64,000 nt of DNA from Diadema setosum (lineage: Eukaryota > Echinodermata > Echinoidea > Diadematoida > Diadematidae): assembly GCA_033980235.1 (NCBI GenBank), contig CM067065.1, positions 10,686,373-10,750,372 of the forward strand, written 5' to 3'. The position numbers and the translations under genes are program-made. The stretch's first letter is position 1. Each line of letters starts with the position of its first letter. The notes under the pieces are model-generated. The model ran no database searches, was not told the origin of the DNA, and worked only from the letters and a program-made list of their open reading frames with translations. This document shows positions 11,490 through 29,752 of the stretch, in pieces.

Positions 11490-11505
11490 GGCTCTTAAAA
11501 GAGCC
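11490..11505 (-). terminator. H1 3' stem-loop, unit 2
   Basis: GGCTCTTTTAAGAGCC on the mRNA strand (UUUA loop). Confidence 0.95.
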
Positions 11506-11536
11506 GTTTGATTTTTGGTGTGAGGTGCAAATAAAC

Positions 11537-12163
11537 TTATTTGGCACCCTTCTTGGCAGCAGGCTTCTTTGGTTTTGCCGCCTTGGATTTGGTCGTCGTC
11601 TTCTTCGCCACTTTCTTCGGGGTTGCCTTCTTGGATGGCTTCTTTGCTGCGGTCTTCTTCTTGGGCGTCTTCGTTTTCTCCGACTTGGTTGCTGTCTTCT
11701 TCGCCGGCTTCTTCTTTGTCGCCTTCTTCTTCTTCTCCTTCTTTTCTGCTGCAGCTTTGGCCTTCTTGGCGACCGCCTTCTCTTTCTTTGCGGCTGCCTT
11801 TGCCTTTGCCTTCTCGCGGTCAGCCTTGACCTTTGCCTTCTGCTTCTCTTTTCGTGCCTTCTCCGCCGCCTCTGCCTTTGCTGCCTTGACGTTCAGCTTG
11901 AAAGAGCCAGATGCCCCGACACCTTTCGTCTGAACCAGTGTCTCGTTGGCAACCCCTTTCCGCAGAGCTCGCTTGATGAAGATGGTCTGTCGGTCCATAT
12001 CGCCTACTTTGTAGTTGGCTGCGATGTACTTCTTAATGGCCTGAAGCGATGATCCATTCCGCTCCTTCAGTGCGCCGATAGCAGCATTGACCATCACCTG
12101 GGTCGGTGGATGCTCGGGCGCTTTCTTCTTGGTCGTCTTCTTTGCTGCTTCCGAAGCCGCCAT
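11537..12163 (-). CDS. H1: Linker histone H1 (unit 2)
   Basis: 208 residues, identical to the unit-1 H1. TATA-like TGATAAAA at 12244-12251. Confidence 0.97.
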   Translation of the reverse strand: MAASEAAKKTTKKKAPEHPPTQVMVNAAIGALKERNGSSLQAIKKYIAANYKVGDMDRQTIFIKRALRKGVANETLVQTKGVGASGSFKLNVKAAKAEAAEKARKEKQKAKVKADREKAKAKAAAKKEKAVAKKAKAAAEKKEKKKKATKKKPAKKTATKSEKTKTPKKKTAAKKPSKKATPKKVAKKTTTKSKAAKPKKPAAKKGAK

Positions 12164-13023
12164 CACGATAACAATCGATGCGATACGTAGTGAGTCAGAG
12201 AGTAGTGGAACAAAACTAATGACTCGCAACCTTCGCACTGTCGTTTTATCAGCTCATTGCGTACCTCGAAGGAATCACCGGACATCTCGGGCATGGCGTC
12301 GTGCAGACGCTCTGCCTAATGTGCTTCCACATCTGTTCTCTGTTTCATATTACTTGATTTACTTTTCTGCTCCATTTGTTTTATCCACGTGTTTCCCTAA
12401 GGCAGCTGTTTTATATTACAACATGCCGAAAACTGCAACAATCTTAGACAGCAAACGCACAAACACTAGAGCATTAATGCAATCAAACACACAAACTTCC
12501 TACATACATGTGGCTGTGCTGTTCTTATGTTGTCGATAAATTCCTCTTTTATTTCAATACCTTCTTTTTAACCTCATAACGGCCTCGCCTGACGATTTAT
12601 CATCTGTGCATTTCATAAATTCATAAATTCTTCCGAAATTAACTTGGTACTTAATTCTTGCTTATTTTTATACTCTAGTCTATGCTTTTATGCTTTACTC
12701 CATATTCTCTCCTCATCTAATGGTATGCATTGCCACCTTATATATTTAGTCTTTAGTCTATGCTTATACCTTTGTCTATCTATTTTGTCTCCTTGCATTG
12801 TCACCTTATATATTTATCATTATATTTCTTCCTTTTTTATCACTATATTTCTTCCTTTCTCTTCATTTCCTATTTATGTGTGATTCAAGTAAGGATAATT
12901 AGAGAGAGAGAGAGAGAGAGAAAGGAAGAAAAAAAAAGAAAAAAAAAACCAGATATAGCGGAAATCTCAACACAACACGAAATAGCATGATGAATTGAAT
13001 GTATTCTTTCTGGAAAATGTGGT

Positions 13024-13039
13024 GGCCCTGATAAGGGCC
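13024..13039 (-). terminator. H2A 3' stem-loop, unit 2
   Basis: GGCCCTTATCAGGGCC on the mRNA strand, preceded in the transcript by the half stem-loop relic. Confidence 0.95.
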
Positions 13040-13069
13040 GTTTGGTTGAAAAGAGCCGCCGTGAAGTGT

Positions 13070-13696
<627 letters not shown>

Positions 13697-14254
13697 TCAA
13701 TGCAGCTAGTTGTATCGCGGCGGCTGTCCATATATTATATTTCACAATAAAGCAATTGTGAATACATACTTTCAGTTGAATCAGCATTCAGATCACGTCA
13801 ACACATCGGTAAAAAGACTCCGAATTAACGTCACAATCTTTCATTTTTTTTCCTTTTCTTGACCATATAGTTTTACTTTTTCTTACCCCCCTCCCTTTAC
13901 TCCTTCTGTCTCCCTATCTATCCCTCTCCCCTCTCTCTCTCCCTCTCCCTCTCTATCAAGCACCTTACAGACCCCTTCTCGTCTCAATTACATATGAATT
14001 GATTTGCTAGGTACATAATCACCGTAGACTGCGTTTCATTTGAAAGGGGGGGGGGGCAGATATCCCTACTTTACGTGCATTTCATTTATCTTTGTGGTTT
14101 TCTTGTTCTCATTTTTTCATTTCCGTTCAACTACGTGTGCACTTTTAAATACATAAATATCTAACATCATCCAAGGCTCTACTTTTTAAAACTAAGAATA
14201 ACAAACAGAATATTGTCCTGTATGAACCATGATATTCTTTCTTGATAATGTGGT

Positions 14255-14270
14255 GGCTCTGAAAAGAGCC
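14255..14270 (-). terminator. H3 3' stem-loop, unit 3
   Basis: GGCTCTTTTCAGAGCC on the mRNA strand. Confidence 0.95.
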
Positions 14271-14310
14271 GTTGTGTTGTGTGGTGCGACCACGGAGGAC
14301 AGGCCTCTCT

Positions 14311-14946
<636 letters not shown>

Positions 14947-15505
14947 TCACGCCGCTCAACCTGTTCACGCCTTCCCGTAGATGGCGCCGTTGAGATACCA
15001 GCTCGCGAATTCAATGATTATTGCGGCGTATAATATACTGAAAACATCATTCCGAACGATTTTTTTCTGTATGCAGGCTGCTGTAACAGTGATATTATTA
15101 CTATACGTGCATGATGGTATTTGGAATAGATTCATATAGCAACAGCTCGTTAAGAAGACGATTCTATAAAGCGGTGTGGTAATTTAATACACTCTTTAAC
15201 CCGAAAGGGAAGAGCTGGCTGATTGGAAGTTAATCTATATTGTGCGGGTCTTAAACATTAATCTGTAATATGTTTGCATAATTTTACCATGTTTCGATCA
15301 GGTGGTGCTGTCATTAAACTAATTAACGAATACATTAAGTGAACACGAGAAGCAAATATAAATAAGCATACAATGTGAAGTCACTATAAACAAGCGATGA
15401 TTTGTATTTCTCTGGTGGGTAAAGTACTAGCTTTTCGATTCGTTATAATTAGGATATGATTAGGATTTCATACAACAGTGGGATATTCTTTCTTGGTTAT
15501 GTGGT

Positions 15506-15521
15506 GGCCCTGATAAGGGCC
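15506..15521 (-). terminator. H2B 3' stem-loop, unit 3
   Basis: GGCCCTTATCAGGGCC on the mRNA strand. Confidence 0.95.
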
Positions 15522-15548
15522 GTTTGAGATATAGACGACTGTGGACAT

Positions 15549-15923
15549 CTACTTGGATGTAGTGTACTTGGTGACAGCTTTAGTGCCCTCGCTGACGGCG
15601 TGCTTTGCCAGTTCTCCGGGGAGAAGGAGGCGCACTGCGGTCTGCACTTCACGGCTGCTGATGGTCGACTTCTTGTTGTACTGACCGAGACGTGCAGCTT
15701 CGGCGGCGATGCGTTCGAAAATGTCGTTGACGAAGCTGTTCATGATGGACATGGCGCGACTCGAAATTCCAGTATCTGGGTGGACTTGCTTCAGAACCTT
15801 GTAGATGTAGATACCGTAGCTCTCCTTCCTCTTCCTACGCCTCTTCTTGTCGGCATTGGGCCGGGGAGCCTTGGCAGCTTTCTTGGAACCCTTCTTGGCA
15901 ACTTGTCCGGATGGAGGAGCCAT
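15549..15923 (-). CDS. H2B: Histone H2B (unit 3)
   Basis: 124 residues, identical to unit 1 and full length, unlike the neighbouring unit-2 copy. TATA 16007-16013, octamer 16043-16050. Confidence 0.98.
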   Translation of the reverse strand: MAPPSGQVAKKGSKKAAKAPRPNADKKRRRKRKESYGIYIYKVLKQVHPDTGISSRAMSIMNSFVNDIFERIAAEAARLGQYNKKSTISSREVQTAVRLLLPGELAKHAVSEGTKAVTKYTTSK

Positions 15924-17495
15924 TGTGAGCGTTGACTAGACTAGGCGGATGCGAATTCGATGCAGCTTTGAAAGAGAAATGTTATGGTCAGCTGCCCCCT
16001 TTCCTCTTTTATACGCGTTCGGAGGATCCGCTCGCACAGTTCATGCAAATTAGATGAGGATTAGCAGAAGCATCGATTCAGGCGGGCGTGACGGCCCCGC
16101 CTGCCGGCCGGCCGGCCGCGGTGGTGGAATAACGGTTTCTGCCACCAGATGGCAGTAGACAGATTTTTGTCAAATTTTTACCCTAATTTGTTCTTGAATT
16201 GCGTGTAAAAATGAAAAACGTGAATAATATTCTCTGCAAATATTCAATCATCATTTACTTTTCTTTTCTTTTCTCTTTGTAATCAAACTAGATCTAGAAA
16301 ATCTCATGTAACTATATATATATTCTGTTTCGTATCTCGCTAAAAAGCTGCTAACTTCCCTTATTCCTTTTGATTGCGTGTTAAGCTTACACATGTTATC
16401 TACCTTCGTCGCCGCTTGCTGACACGCTGAAGCTGAAATCTATTTGTAAATATTTATTTTGCGTTAGAAAAAAAAAAAACACCTTCTTGCATTCATATTT
16501 TGCTGATACTCTGTTTTTTTTTTTTTTTACCTATTTGATTGCTTTGCTTGTTTCCCACTGCACAATACCAAAAGCCAATGTCAGACAGCAAGATATTGTC
16601 CAGACTTACCCACATTTTGTATTGAGGGTATTGAATCTGCGTAAAATTGGCTATATGCCAAATAGTGTATAGAATCTATCCTCTTTAGTGAGTTTAACTC
16701 AATACCAGGTGAAGCCAAACAATCTACTTGATTCATAATACAATGTAGTCAATAATTAGCAGGGTTTGTTTGTTTGTTTGTGTGTTTTTTTGTTTTTTTT
16801 TTTGGTGTGTGTGTGCGCGCGCGTGTCTTTTTTATCTTCATTTTCTTTTATTTTTTTTTATTTATTTTTTTATTTTTTTTATTTTTTGGCTGAATGATAC
16901 TGTCTTGGTAGTATCTCCAAATTCCAGTCCATGTCCAGGCGTGGGGCGGCATGTGCATTGTGAGCTTCACAACTCTTAATGAAATATTTATGAGCAAAGG
17001 CAACAACTTCACCAAAGAAATGTGTAATGTTGTTGCTTTATACAACCCGCCCACTATGGGAGCAACAACTTTACCAAAAAGGCAACAACTTTACCAAAAA
17101 GGCAACAACTTTACACATAAAGCAACAACTTTACAATTGTATGACAACAACTTTACAATTGTATGACAACAACTTTACTTATGAAAATAACGTATCTCTC
17201 TTTCTCTCTCTCTCTCTCTCTCTCACTCTCTATCTATTTGCAACTGGGGGCTGTGATCAGCGAATGGATGCAATAATTATTCTATTACCTTCAATTACAA
17301 CCGGTAAACTCTGTAAAGCGTGTAATGAGGGCGTTTTAAGAGCATTGCCACGAAACAGAAATCTGATGTACGAACAGTGTGGTTACATATATATATTGCG
17401 CATTGATTTAAACGTGCTACTTATGATGACGTTCCGTAATAAAGAAAAGGAAAGAAATGTGTTTCATTAAGTGTATTCTTTCTTGATAATGTGGT

Positions 17496-17511
17496 GGCTC
17501 TGAAAAGAGCC
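17496..17511 (-). terminator. H4 3' stem-loop, unit 3
   Basis: GGCTCTTTTCAGAGCC on the mRNA strand. Confidence 0.95.
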
Positions 17512-17542
17512 GTTGTTTTGTGGTGCAGGAGGCCGTTAAATT

Positions 17543-17932
<390 letters not shown>

Positions 17933-18589
17933 TTAAGTAACCGCTTTGCGGACATGGAGGGCGACGCCCCATTCTCCTACTGTCCGCCGCGGCCAGCCCA
18001 CGATCCGCCTGCGCGAGATCCGGCTGGATCGAGTGCGCCACCTCACGGCCGTCCGTTGCGTTGACCATACCAGCACCGCGAGTCGGACGGGCACTGTGTC
18101 ACATCACATACATTACTCTGTCGCACATTACCTAAGGAAATGAACAAATAAAATACACATATTATGATAATATTGACAGCATAAAGCTACATAGATATGG
18201 AGTGGTAGATATATACATATACATATACATATACATATATACACACACTCACGCTCACATAATTTCGAGCTTGAAACGATTTTTCAGAGTAAAACGAAAA
18301 CCATCACCCTCCCCCCGCTCGCATTCTGTTTAGCCTATTTTCGCTAGCTCTCACAGAATTGTTTGCTCTTGAGTAACACATAAAACTTCTCCATTCATCT
18401 ACCATTTCTCTCCTTTTCAACATAAATTCACCAATATAGAATAATTTCTGTTTTTTCTTTTAACTATTCCTTTCTATTTCCCCGTTTCGTGTATTTCCTT
18501 CTTTTTTTTTTCTTCTTCTTTCTTTTCTCAGTGCATCTTTCCCTCGACTAGTTGATACTGCAACAATTATTCTTTCTTGGGTTTGTGGT

Positions 18590-18605
18590 GGCTCTTAAAA
18601 GAGCC
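18590..18605 (-). terminator. H1 3' stem-loop, unit 3
   Basis: GGCTCTTTTAAGAGCC on the mRNA strand. Confidence 0.95.
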
Positions 18606-18636
18606 GTTTGATTTTTGGTGTGAGGTGCAAATAAAC

Positions 18637-19263
18637 TTATTTGGCACCCTTCTTGGCAGCAGGCTTCTTTGGTTTTGCCGCCTTGGATTTGGTCGTCGTC
18701 TTCTTCGCCACTTTCTTCGGGGTTGCCTTCTTGGATGGCTTCTTTGCTGCGGTCTTCTTCTTGGGCGTCTTCGTTTTCTCCGACTTGGTTGCTGTCTTCT
18801 TCGCCGGCTTCTTCTTTGTCGCCTTCTTCTTCTTCTCCTTCTTTTCTGCTGCAGCTTTGGCCTTCTTGGCGACCGCCTTCTCTTTCTTTGCGGCTGCCTT
18901 TGCCTTTGCCTTCTCGCGGTCAGCCTTGACCTTTGCCTTCTGCTTCTCTTTTCGTGCCTTCTCCGCCGCCTCTGCCTTTGCTGCCTTGACGTTCAGCTTG
19001 AAAGAGCCAGATGCCCCGACACCTTTCGTCTGAACCAGTGTCTCGTTGGCAACCCCTTTCCGCAGAGCTCGCTTGATGAAGATGGTCTGTCGGTCCATAT
19101 CGCCTACTTTGTAGTTGGCTGCGATGTACTTCTTAATGGCCTGAAGCGATGATCCATTCCGCTCCTTCAGTGCGCCGATAGCAGCATTGACCATCACCTG
19201 GGTCGGTGGATGCTCGGGCGCTTTCTTCTTGGTCGTCTTCTTTGCTGCTTCCGAAGCCGCCAT
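18637..19263 (-). CDS. H1: Linker histone H1 (unit 3)
   Basis: 208 residues, identical to unit 1. TATA-like box at 19344-19351. Confidence 0.97.
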   Translation of the reverse strand: MAASEAAKKTTKKKAPEHPPTQVMVNAAIGALKERNGSSLQAIKKYIAANYKVGDMDRQTIFIKRALRKGVANETLVQTKGVGASGSFKLNVKAAKAEAAEKARKEKQKAKVKADREKAKAKAAAKKEKAVAKKAKAAAEKKEKKKKATKKKPAKKTATKSEKTKTPKKKTAAKKPSKKATPKKVAKKTTTKSKAAKPKKPAAKKGAK

Positions 19264-20124
19264 CACGATAACAATCGATGCGATACGTAGTGAGTCAGAG
19301 AGTAGTGGAACAAAACTAATGACTCGCAACCTTCGCACTGTCGTTTTATCAGCTCATTGCGTACCTCGAAGGAATCACCGGACATCTCGGGCATGGCGTC
19401 GTGCAGACGCTCTGCCTAATGTGCTTCCACATCTGTTCTCTGTTTCATATTACTTGATTTACTTTTCTGCTCCATTTGTTTTATCCACGTGTTTCCCTAA
19501 GGCAGCTGTTTTATATTACAACATGCCGAAAACTGCAACAATCTTAGACAGCAAACGCACAAACACTAGAGCATTAATGCAATCAAACACACAAACTTCC
19601 TACATACATGTGGCTGTGCTGTTCTTATGTTGTCGATAAATTCCTCTTTTATTTCAATACCTTCTTTTTAACCTCATAACGGCCTCGCCTGACGATTTAT
19701 CATCTGTGCATTTCATAAATTCATAAATTCTTCCGAAATTAACTTGGTACTTAATTCTTGCTTATTTTCATACTCTAGTCTATGCTTTTATGCTTTACTC
19801 CATATTCTCTCCTCATCTAATGGTATGCATTGCCACCTTATATATTTAGTCTTTAGTCTATGCTTATACCTTTGTCTATCTATTTTGTCTCCTTGCATTG
19901 TCACCTTATATATTTATCATTATATTTCTTCCTTTTTTATCACTATATTTCTTCCTTTCTCTTCATTTCCTATTTATGTGTGATTCAAGTAAGGATAATT
20001 AGAGAGAGAGAGAGAGAGAGAAAGGAAGAAAAAAAAAAGAAAAAAAAAACCAGATATAGCGGAAATCTCAACACAACACGAAATAGCATGATGAATTGAA
20101 TGTATTCTTTCTGGAAAATGTGGT

Positions 20125-20140
20125 GGCCCTGATAAGGGCC
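20125..20140 (-). terminator. H2A 3' stem-loop, unit 3
   Basis: GGCCCTTATCAGGGCC on the mRNA strand, with the half stem-loop relic. Confidence 0.95.
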
Positions 20141-20170
20141 GTTTGGTTGAAAAGAGCCGCCGTGAAGTGT

Positions 20171-20797
<627 letters not shown>

Positions 20798-21357
20798 TCA
20801 ATGCAGCTAGTTGTATCGCGGCGGCTGTCCATATATTATATTTCACAATAAAGCAATTGTGAATACATACTTTCAGTTGAATCAGCATTCAGATCACGTC
20901 AACACATCGGTAAAAAGACTCCGAATTAACGTCACAATCTTTCATTTTTTTTTCCTTTTCTTGACCATATAGTTTTACTTTTTCTTACCCCCCTCCCTTT
21001 ACTCCTTCTGTCTCCCTATCTATCCCTCTCCCCTCTCTCTCTCCCTCTCCCTCTCTATCAAGCACCTTACAGACCCCTTCTCGTCTCAATTACATATGAA
21101 TTGATTTGCTAGGTACATAATCACCGTAGACTGCGTTTCATTTGAAAGGGGGGGGGGGGCAGATATCCCTACTTTACGTGCATTTCATTTATCTTTGTGG
21201 TTTTCTTGTTCTCATTTTTTCATTTCCGTTCAACTACGTGTGCACTTTTAAATACATAAATATCTAACATCATCCAAGGCTCTACTTTTTAAAACTAAGA
21301 ATAACAAACAGAATATTGTCCTGTATGAACCATGATATTCTTTCTTGATAATGTGGT

Positions 21358-21373
21358 GGCTCTGAAAAGAGCC
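21358..21373 (-). terminator. H3 3' stem-loop, unit 4
   Basis: GGCTCTTTTCAGAGCC on the mRNA strand. Confidence 0.95.
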
Positions 21374-21413
21374 GTTGTGTTGTGTGGTGCGACCACGGAG
21401 GACAGGCCTCTCT

Positions 21414-22049
<636 letters not shown>

Positions 22050-22608
22050 TCACGCCGCTCAACCTGTTCACGCCTTCCCGTAGATGGCGCCGTTGAGATA
22101 CCAGCTCGCGAATTCAATGATTATTGCGGCGTATAATATACTGAAAACATCATTCCGAACGATTTTTTTCTGTATGCAGGCTGCTGTAACAGTGATATTA
22201 TTACTATACGTGCATGATGGTATTTGGAATAGATTCATATAGCAACAGCTCGTTAAGAAGACGATTCTATAAAGCGGTGTGGTAATTTAATACACTCTTT
22301 AACCCGAAAGGGAAGAGCTGGCTGATTGGAAGTTAATCTATATTGTGCGGGTCTTAAACATTAATCTGTAATATGTTTGCATAATTTTACCATGTTTCGA
22401 TCAGGTGGTGCTGTCATTAAACTAATTAACGAATACATTAAGTGAACACGAGAAGCAAATATAAATAAGCATACAATGTGAAGTCACTATAAACAAGCGA
22501 TGATTTGTATTTCTCTGGTGGGTAAAGTACTAGCTTTTCGATTCGTTATAATTAGGATATGATTAGGATTTCATACAACAGTGGGATATTCTTTCTTGGT
22601 TATGTGGT

Positions 22609-22624
22609 GGCCCTGATAAGGGCC
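22609..22624 (-). terminator. H2B 3' stem-loop, unit 4
   Basis: GGCCCTTATCAGGGCC on the mRNA strand. Confidence 0.95.
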
Positions 22625-22651
22625 GTTTGAGATATAGACGACTGTGGACAT

Positions 22652-23026
22652 CTACTTGGATGTAGTGTACTTGGTGACAGCTTTAGTGCCCTCGCTGACG
22701 GCGTGCTTTGCCAGTTCTCCGGGGAGAAGGAGGCGCACTGCGGTCTGCACTTCACGGCTGCTGATGGTCGACTTCTTGTTGTACTGACCGAGACGTGCAG
22801 CTTCGGCGGCGATGCGTTCGAAAATGTCGTTGACGAAGCTGTTCATGATGGACATGGCGCGACTCGAAATTCCAGTATCTGGGTGGACTTGCTTCAGAAC
22901 CTTGTAGATGTAGATACCGTAGCTCTCCTTCCTCTTCCTACGCCTCTTCTTGTCGGCATTGGGCCGGGGAGCCTTGGCAGCTTTCTTGGAACCCTTCTTG
23001 GCAACTTGTCCGGATGGAGGAGCCAT
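22652..23026 (-). CDS. H2B: Histone H2B (unit 4)
   Basis: 124 residues, identical to unit 1. TATA 23110-23116, octamer 23146-23153. Confidence 0.98.
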   Translation of the reverse strand: MAPPSGQVAKKGSKKAAKAPRPNADKKRRRKRKESYGIYIYKVLKQVHPDTGISSRAMSIMNSFVNDIFERIAAEAARLGQYNKKSTISSREVQTAVRLLLPGELAKHAVSEGTKAVTKYTTSK

Positions 23027-24597
23027 TGTGAGCGTTGACTAGACTAGGCGGATGCGAATTCGATGCAGCTTTGAAAGAGAAATGTTATGGTCAGCTGCCC
23101 CCTTTCCTCTTTTATACGCGTTCGGAGGATCCGCTCGCACAGTTCATGCAAATTAGATGAGGATTAGCAGAAGCATCGATTCAGGCGGGCGTGACGGCCC
23201 CGCCTGCCGGCCGGCCGGCCGCGGTGGTGGAATAACGGTTTCTGCCACCAGATGGCAGTAGACAGATTTTTGTCAAATTTTTACCCTAATTTGTTCTTGA
23301 ATTGCGTGTAAAAATGAAAAACGTGAATAATATTCTCTGCAAATATTCAATCATCATTTACTTTTCTTTTCTTTTCTCTTTGTAATCAAACTAGATCTAG
23401 AAAATCTCATGTAACTATATATATATTCTGTTTCGTATCTCGCTAAAAAGCTGCTAACTTCCCTTATTCCTTTTGATTGCGTGTTAAGCTTACACATGTT
23501 ATCTACCTTCGTCGCCGCTTGCTGACACGCTGAAGCTGAAATCTATTTGTAAATATTTATTTTGCGTTAGAAAAAAAAAAAACACCTTCTTGCATTCATA
23601 TTTTGCTGATACTCTGTTTTTTTTTTTTTTTACCTATTTGATTGCTTTGCTTGTTTCCCACTGCACAATACCAAAAGCCAATGTCAGACAGCAAGATATT
23701 GTCCAGACTTACCCACATTTTGTATTGAGGGTATTGAATCTGCGTAAAATTGGCTATATGCCAAATAGTGTATAGAATCTATCCTCTTTAGTGAGTTTAA
23801 CTCAATACCAGGTGAAGCCAAACAATCTACTTGATTCATAATACAATGTAGTCAATAATTAGCAGGGTTTGTTTGTTTGTTTGTGTGTTTTTTTTTTTTT
23901 TTTTTTGGTGTGTGTGTGCGCGCGCGTGTCTTTTTTATCTTCATTTTCTTTTATTTTTTTTTTATTTATTTATTTATTTTTTTTATTTTTTGGCTGAATG
24001 ATACTGTCTTGGTAGTATCTCCAAATTCCAGTCCATGTCCAGGCGTGGGGCGGCATGTGCATTGTGAGCTTCACAACTCTTAATGAAATATTTATGAGCA
24101 AAGGCAACAACTTCACCAAAGAAATGTGTAATGTTGTTGCTTTATACAACCCGCCCACTATGGGAGCAACAACTTTACCAAAAAGGCAACAACTTTACCA
24201 AAAAGGCAACAACTTTACACATAAAGCAACAACTTTACAATTGTATGACAACAACTTTACAATTGTATGACAACAACTTTACTTATGAAAATAACGTATC
24301 TCTCTTTCTCTCTCTCTCTCTCTCTCACTCTCTATCTATTTGCAACTGGGGGCTGTGATCAGCGAATGGATGCAATAATTATTCTATTACCTTCAATTAC
24401 AACCGGTAAACTCTGTAAAGCGTGTAATGAGGGCGTTTTAAGAGCATTGCCACGAAACAGAAATCTGATGTACGAACAGTGTGGTTACATATATATATTG
24501 CGCATTGATTTAAACGTGCTACTTATGATGACGTTCCGTAATAAAGAAAAGGAAAGAAATGTGTTTCATTAAGTGTATTCTTTCTTGATAATGTGGT

Positions 24598-24613
24598 GGC
24601 TCTGAAAAGAGCC
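24598..24613 (-). terminator. H4 3' stem-loop, unit 4
   Basis: GGCTCTTTTCAGAGCC on the mRNA strand. Confidence 0.95.
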
Positions 24614-24644
24614 GTTGTTTTGTGGTGCAGGAGGCCGTTAAATT

Positions 24645-25034
<390 letters not shown>

Positions 25035-25691
25035 TTAAGTAACCGCTTTGCGGACATGGAGGGCGACGCCCCATTCTCCTACTGTCCGCCGCGGCCAGCC
25101 CACGATCCGCCTGCGCGAGATCCGGCTGGATCGAGTGCGCCACCTCACGGCCGTCCGTTGCGTTGACCATACCAGCACCGCGAGTCGGACGGGCACTGTG
25201 TCACATCACATACATTACTCTGTCGCACATTACCTAAGGAAATGAACAAATAAAATACACATATTATGATAATATTGACAGCATAAAGCTACATAGATAT
25301 GGAGTGGTAGATATATACATATACATATACATATACATATATACACACACTCACGCTCACATAATTTCGAGCTTGAAACGATTTTTCAGAGTAAAACGAA
25401 AACCATCACCCTCCCCCCGCTCGCATTCTGTTTAGCCTATTTTCGCTAGCTCTCACAGAATTGTTTGCTCTTGAGTAACACATAAAACTTCTCCATTCAT
25501 CTACCATTTCTCTCCTTTTCAACATAAATTCACCAATATAGAATAATTTCTGTTTTTTCTTTTAACTATTCCTTTCTATTTCCCCGTTTCGTGTATTTCC
25601 TTCTTTTTTTTTTCTTCTTCTTTCTTTTCTCAGTGCATCTTTCCCTCGACTAGTTGATACTGCAACAATTATTCTTTCTTGGGTTTGTGGT

Positions 25692-25707
25692 GGCTCTTAA
25701 AAGAGCC
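25692..25707 (-). terminator. H1 3' stem-loop, unit 4
   Basis: GGCTCTTTTAAGAGCC on the mRNA strand. Confidence 0.95.
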
Positions 25708-25738
25708 GTTTGATTTTTGGTGTGAGGTGCAAATAAAC

Positions 25739-26365
25739 TTATTTGGCACCCTTCTTGGCAGCAGGCTTCTTTGGTTTTGCCGCCTTGGATTTGGTCGTCG
25801 TCTTCTTCGCCACTTTCTTCGGGGTTGCCTTCTTGGATGGCTTCTTTGCTGCGGTCTTCTTCTTGGGCGTCTTCGTTTTCTCCGACTTGGTTGCTGTCTT
25901 CTTCGCCGGCTTCTTCTTTGTCGCCTTCTTCTTCTTCTCCTTCTTTTCTGCTGCAGCTTTGGCCTTCTTGGCGACCGCCTTCTCTTTCTTTGCGGCTGCC
26001 TTTGCCTTTGCCTTCTCGCGGTCAGCCTTGACCTTTGCCTTCTGCTTCTCTTTTCGTGCCTTCTCCGCCGCCTCTGCCTTTGCTGCCTTGACGTTCAGCT
26101 TGAAAGAGCCAGATGCCCCGACACCTTTCGTCTGAACCAGTGTCTCGTTGGCAACCCCTTTCCGCAGAGCTCGCTTGATGAAGATGGTCTGTCGGTCCAT
26201 ATCGCCTACTTTGTAGTTGGCTGCGATGTACTTCTTAATGGCCTGAAGCGATGATCCATTCCGCTCCTTCAGTGCGCCGATAGCAGCATTGACCATCACC
26301 TGGGTCGGTGGATGCTCGGGCGCTTTCTTCTTGGTCGTCTTCTTTGCTGCTTCCGAAGCCGCCAT
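25739..26365 (-). CDS. H1: Linker histone H1 (unit 4)
   Basis: 208 residues, identical to unit 1. TATA-like box at 26446-26453. Confidence 0.97.
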   Translation of the reverse strand: MAASEAAKKTTKKKAPEHPPTQVMVNAAIGALKERNGSSLQAIKKYIAANYKVGDMDRQTIFIKRALRKGVANETLVQTKGVGASGSFKLNVKAAKAEAAEKARKEKQKAKVKADREKAKAKAAAKKEKAVAKKAKAAAEKKEKKKKATKKKPAKKTATKSEKTKTPKKKTAAKKPSKKATPKKVAKKTTTKSKAAKPKKPAAKKGAK

Positions 26366-27226
26366 CACGATAACAATCGATGCGATACGTAGTGAGTCAG
26401 AGAGTAGTGGAACAAAACTAATGACTCGCAACCTTCGCACTGTCGTTTTATCAGCTCATTGCGTACCTCGAAGGAATCACCGGACATCTCGGGCATGGCG
26501 TCGTGCAGACGCTCTGCCTAATGTGCTTCCACATCTGTTCTCTGTTTCATATTACTTGATTTACTTTTCTGCTCCATTTGTTTTATCCACGTGTTTCCCT
26601 AAGGCAGCTGTTTTATATTACAACATGCCGAAAACTGCAACAATCTTAGACAGCAAACGCACAAACACTAGAGCATTAATGCAATCAAACACACAAACTT
26701 CCTACATACATGTGGCTGTGCTGTTCTTATGTTGTCGATAAATTCCTCTTTTATTTCAATACCTTCTTTTTAACCTCATAACGGCCTCGCCTGACGATTT
26801 ATCATCTGTGCATTTCATAAATTCATAAATTCTTCCGAAATTAACTTGGTACTTAATTCTTGCTTATTTTCATACTCTAGTCTATGCTTTTATGCTTTAC
26901 TCCATATTCTCTCCTCATCTAATGGTATGCATTGCCACCTTATATATTTAGTCTTTAGTCTATGCTTATACCTTTGTCTATCTATTTTGTCTCCTTGCAT
27001 TGTCACCTTATATATTTATCATTATATTTCTTCCTTTTTTATCACTATATTTCTTCCTTTCTCTTCATTTCCTATTTATGTGTGATTCAAGTAAGGATAA
27101 TTAGAGAGAGAGAGAGAGAGAGAAAGGAAGAAAAAAAAAAGAAAAAAAAAACCAGATATAGCGGAAATCTCAACACAACACGAAATAGCATGATGAATTG
27201 AATGTATTCTTTCTGGAAAATGTGGT

Positions 27227-27242
27227 GGCCCTGATAAGGGCC
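27227..27242 (-). terminator. H2A 3' stem-loop, unit 4
   Basis: GGCCCTTATCAGGGCC on the mRNA strand, with the half stem-loop relic. Confidence 0.95.
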
Positions 27243-27272
27243 GTTTGGTTGAAAAGAGCCGCCGTGAAGTGT

Positions 27273-27899
<627 letters not shown>

Positions 27900-28458
27900 T
27901 CAATGCAGCTAGTTGTATCGCGGCGGCTGTCCATATATTATATTTCACAATAAAGCAATTGTGAATACATACTTTCAGTTGAATCAGCATTCAGATCACG
28001 TCAACACATCGGTAAAAAGACTCCGAATTAACGTCACAATCTTTCATTTTTTTTTCCTTTTCTTGACCATATAGTTTTACTTTTTCTTACCCCCCTCCCT
28101 TTACTCCTTCTGTCTCCCTATCTATCCCTCTCCCCTCTCTCTCTCCCTCTCCCTCTCTATCAAGCACCTTACAGACCCCTTCTCGTCTCAATTACATATG
28201 AATTGATTTGCTAGGTACATAATCACCGTAGACTGCGTTTCATTTGAAGGGGGGGGGGGGCAGATATCCCTACTTTACGTGCATTTCATTTATCTTTGTG
28301 GTTTTCTTGTTCTCATTTTTTCATTTCCGTTCAACTACGTGTGCACTTTTAAATACATAAATATCTAACATCATCCAAGGCTCTACTTTTTAAAACTAAG
28401 AATAACAAACAGAATATTGTCCTGTATGAACCATGATATTCTTTCTTGATAATGTGGT

Positions 28459-28474
28459 GGCTCTGAAAAGAGCC
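28459..28474 (-). terminator. H3 3' stem-loop, unit 5
   Basis: GGCTCTTTTCAGAGCC on the mRNA strand. Confidence 0.95.
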
Positions 28475-28514
28475 GTTGTGTTGTGTGGTGCGACCACGGA
28501 GGACAGGCCTCTCT

Positions 28515-29150
<636 letters not shown>

Positions 29151-29709
29151 TCACGCCGCTCAACCTGTTCACGCCTTCCCGTAGATGGCGCCGTTGAGAT
29201 ACCAGCTCGCGAATTCAATGATTATTGCGGCGTATAATATACTGAAAACATCATTCCGAACGATTTTTTTCTGTATGCAGGCTGCTGTAACAGTGATATT
29301 ATTACTATACGTGCATGATGGTATTTGGAATAGATTCATATAGCAACAGCTCGTTAAGAAGACGATTCTATAAAGCGGTGTGGTAATTTAATACACTCTT
29401 TAACCCGAAAGGGAAGAGCTGGCTGATTGGAAGTTAATCTATATTGTGCGGGTCTTAAACATTAATCTGTAATATGTTTGCATAATTTTACCATGTTTCG
29501 ATCAGGTGGTGCTGTCATTAAACTAATTAACGAATACATTAAGTGAACACGAGAAGCAAATATAAATAAGCATACAATGTGAAGTCACTATAAACAAGCG
29601 ATGATTTGTATTTCTCTGGTGGGTAAAGTACTAGCTTTTCGATTCGTTATAATTAGGATATGATTAGGATTTCATACAACAGTGGGATATTCTTTCTTGG
29701 TTATGTGGT

Positions 29710-29725
29710 GGCCCTGATAAGGGCC
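29710..29725 (-). terminator. H2B 3' stem-loop, unit 5
   Basis: GGCCCTTATCAGGGCC on the mRNA strand. Confidence 0.95.
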
Positions 29726-29752
29726 GTTTGAGATATAGACGACTGTGGACAT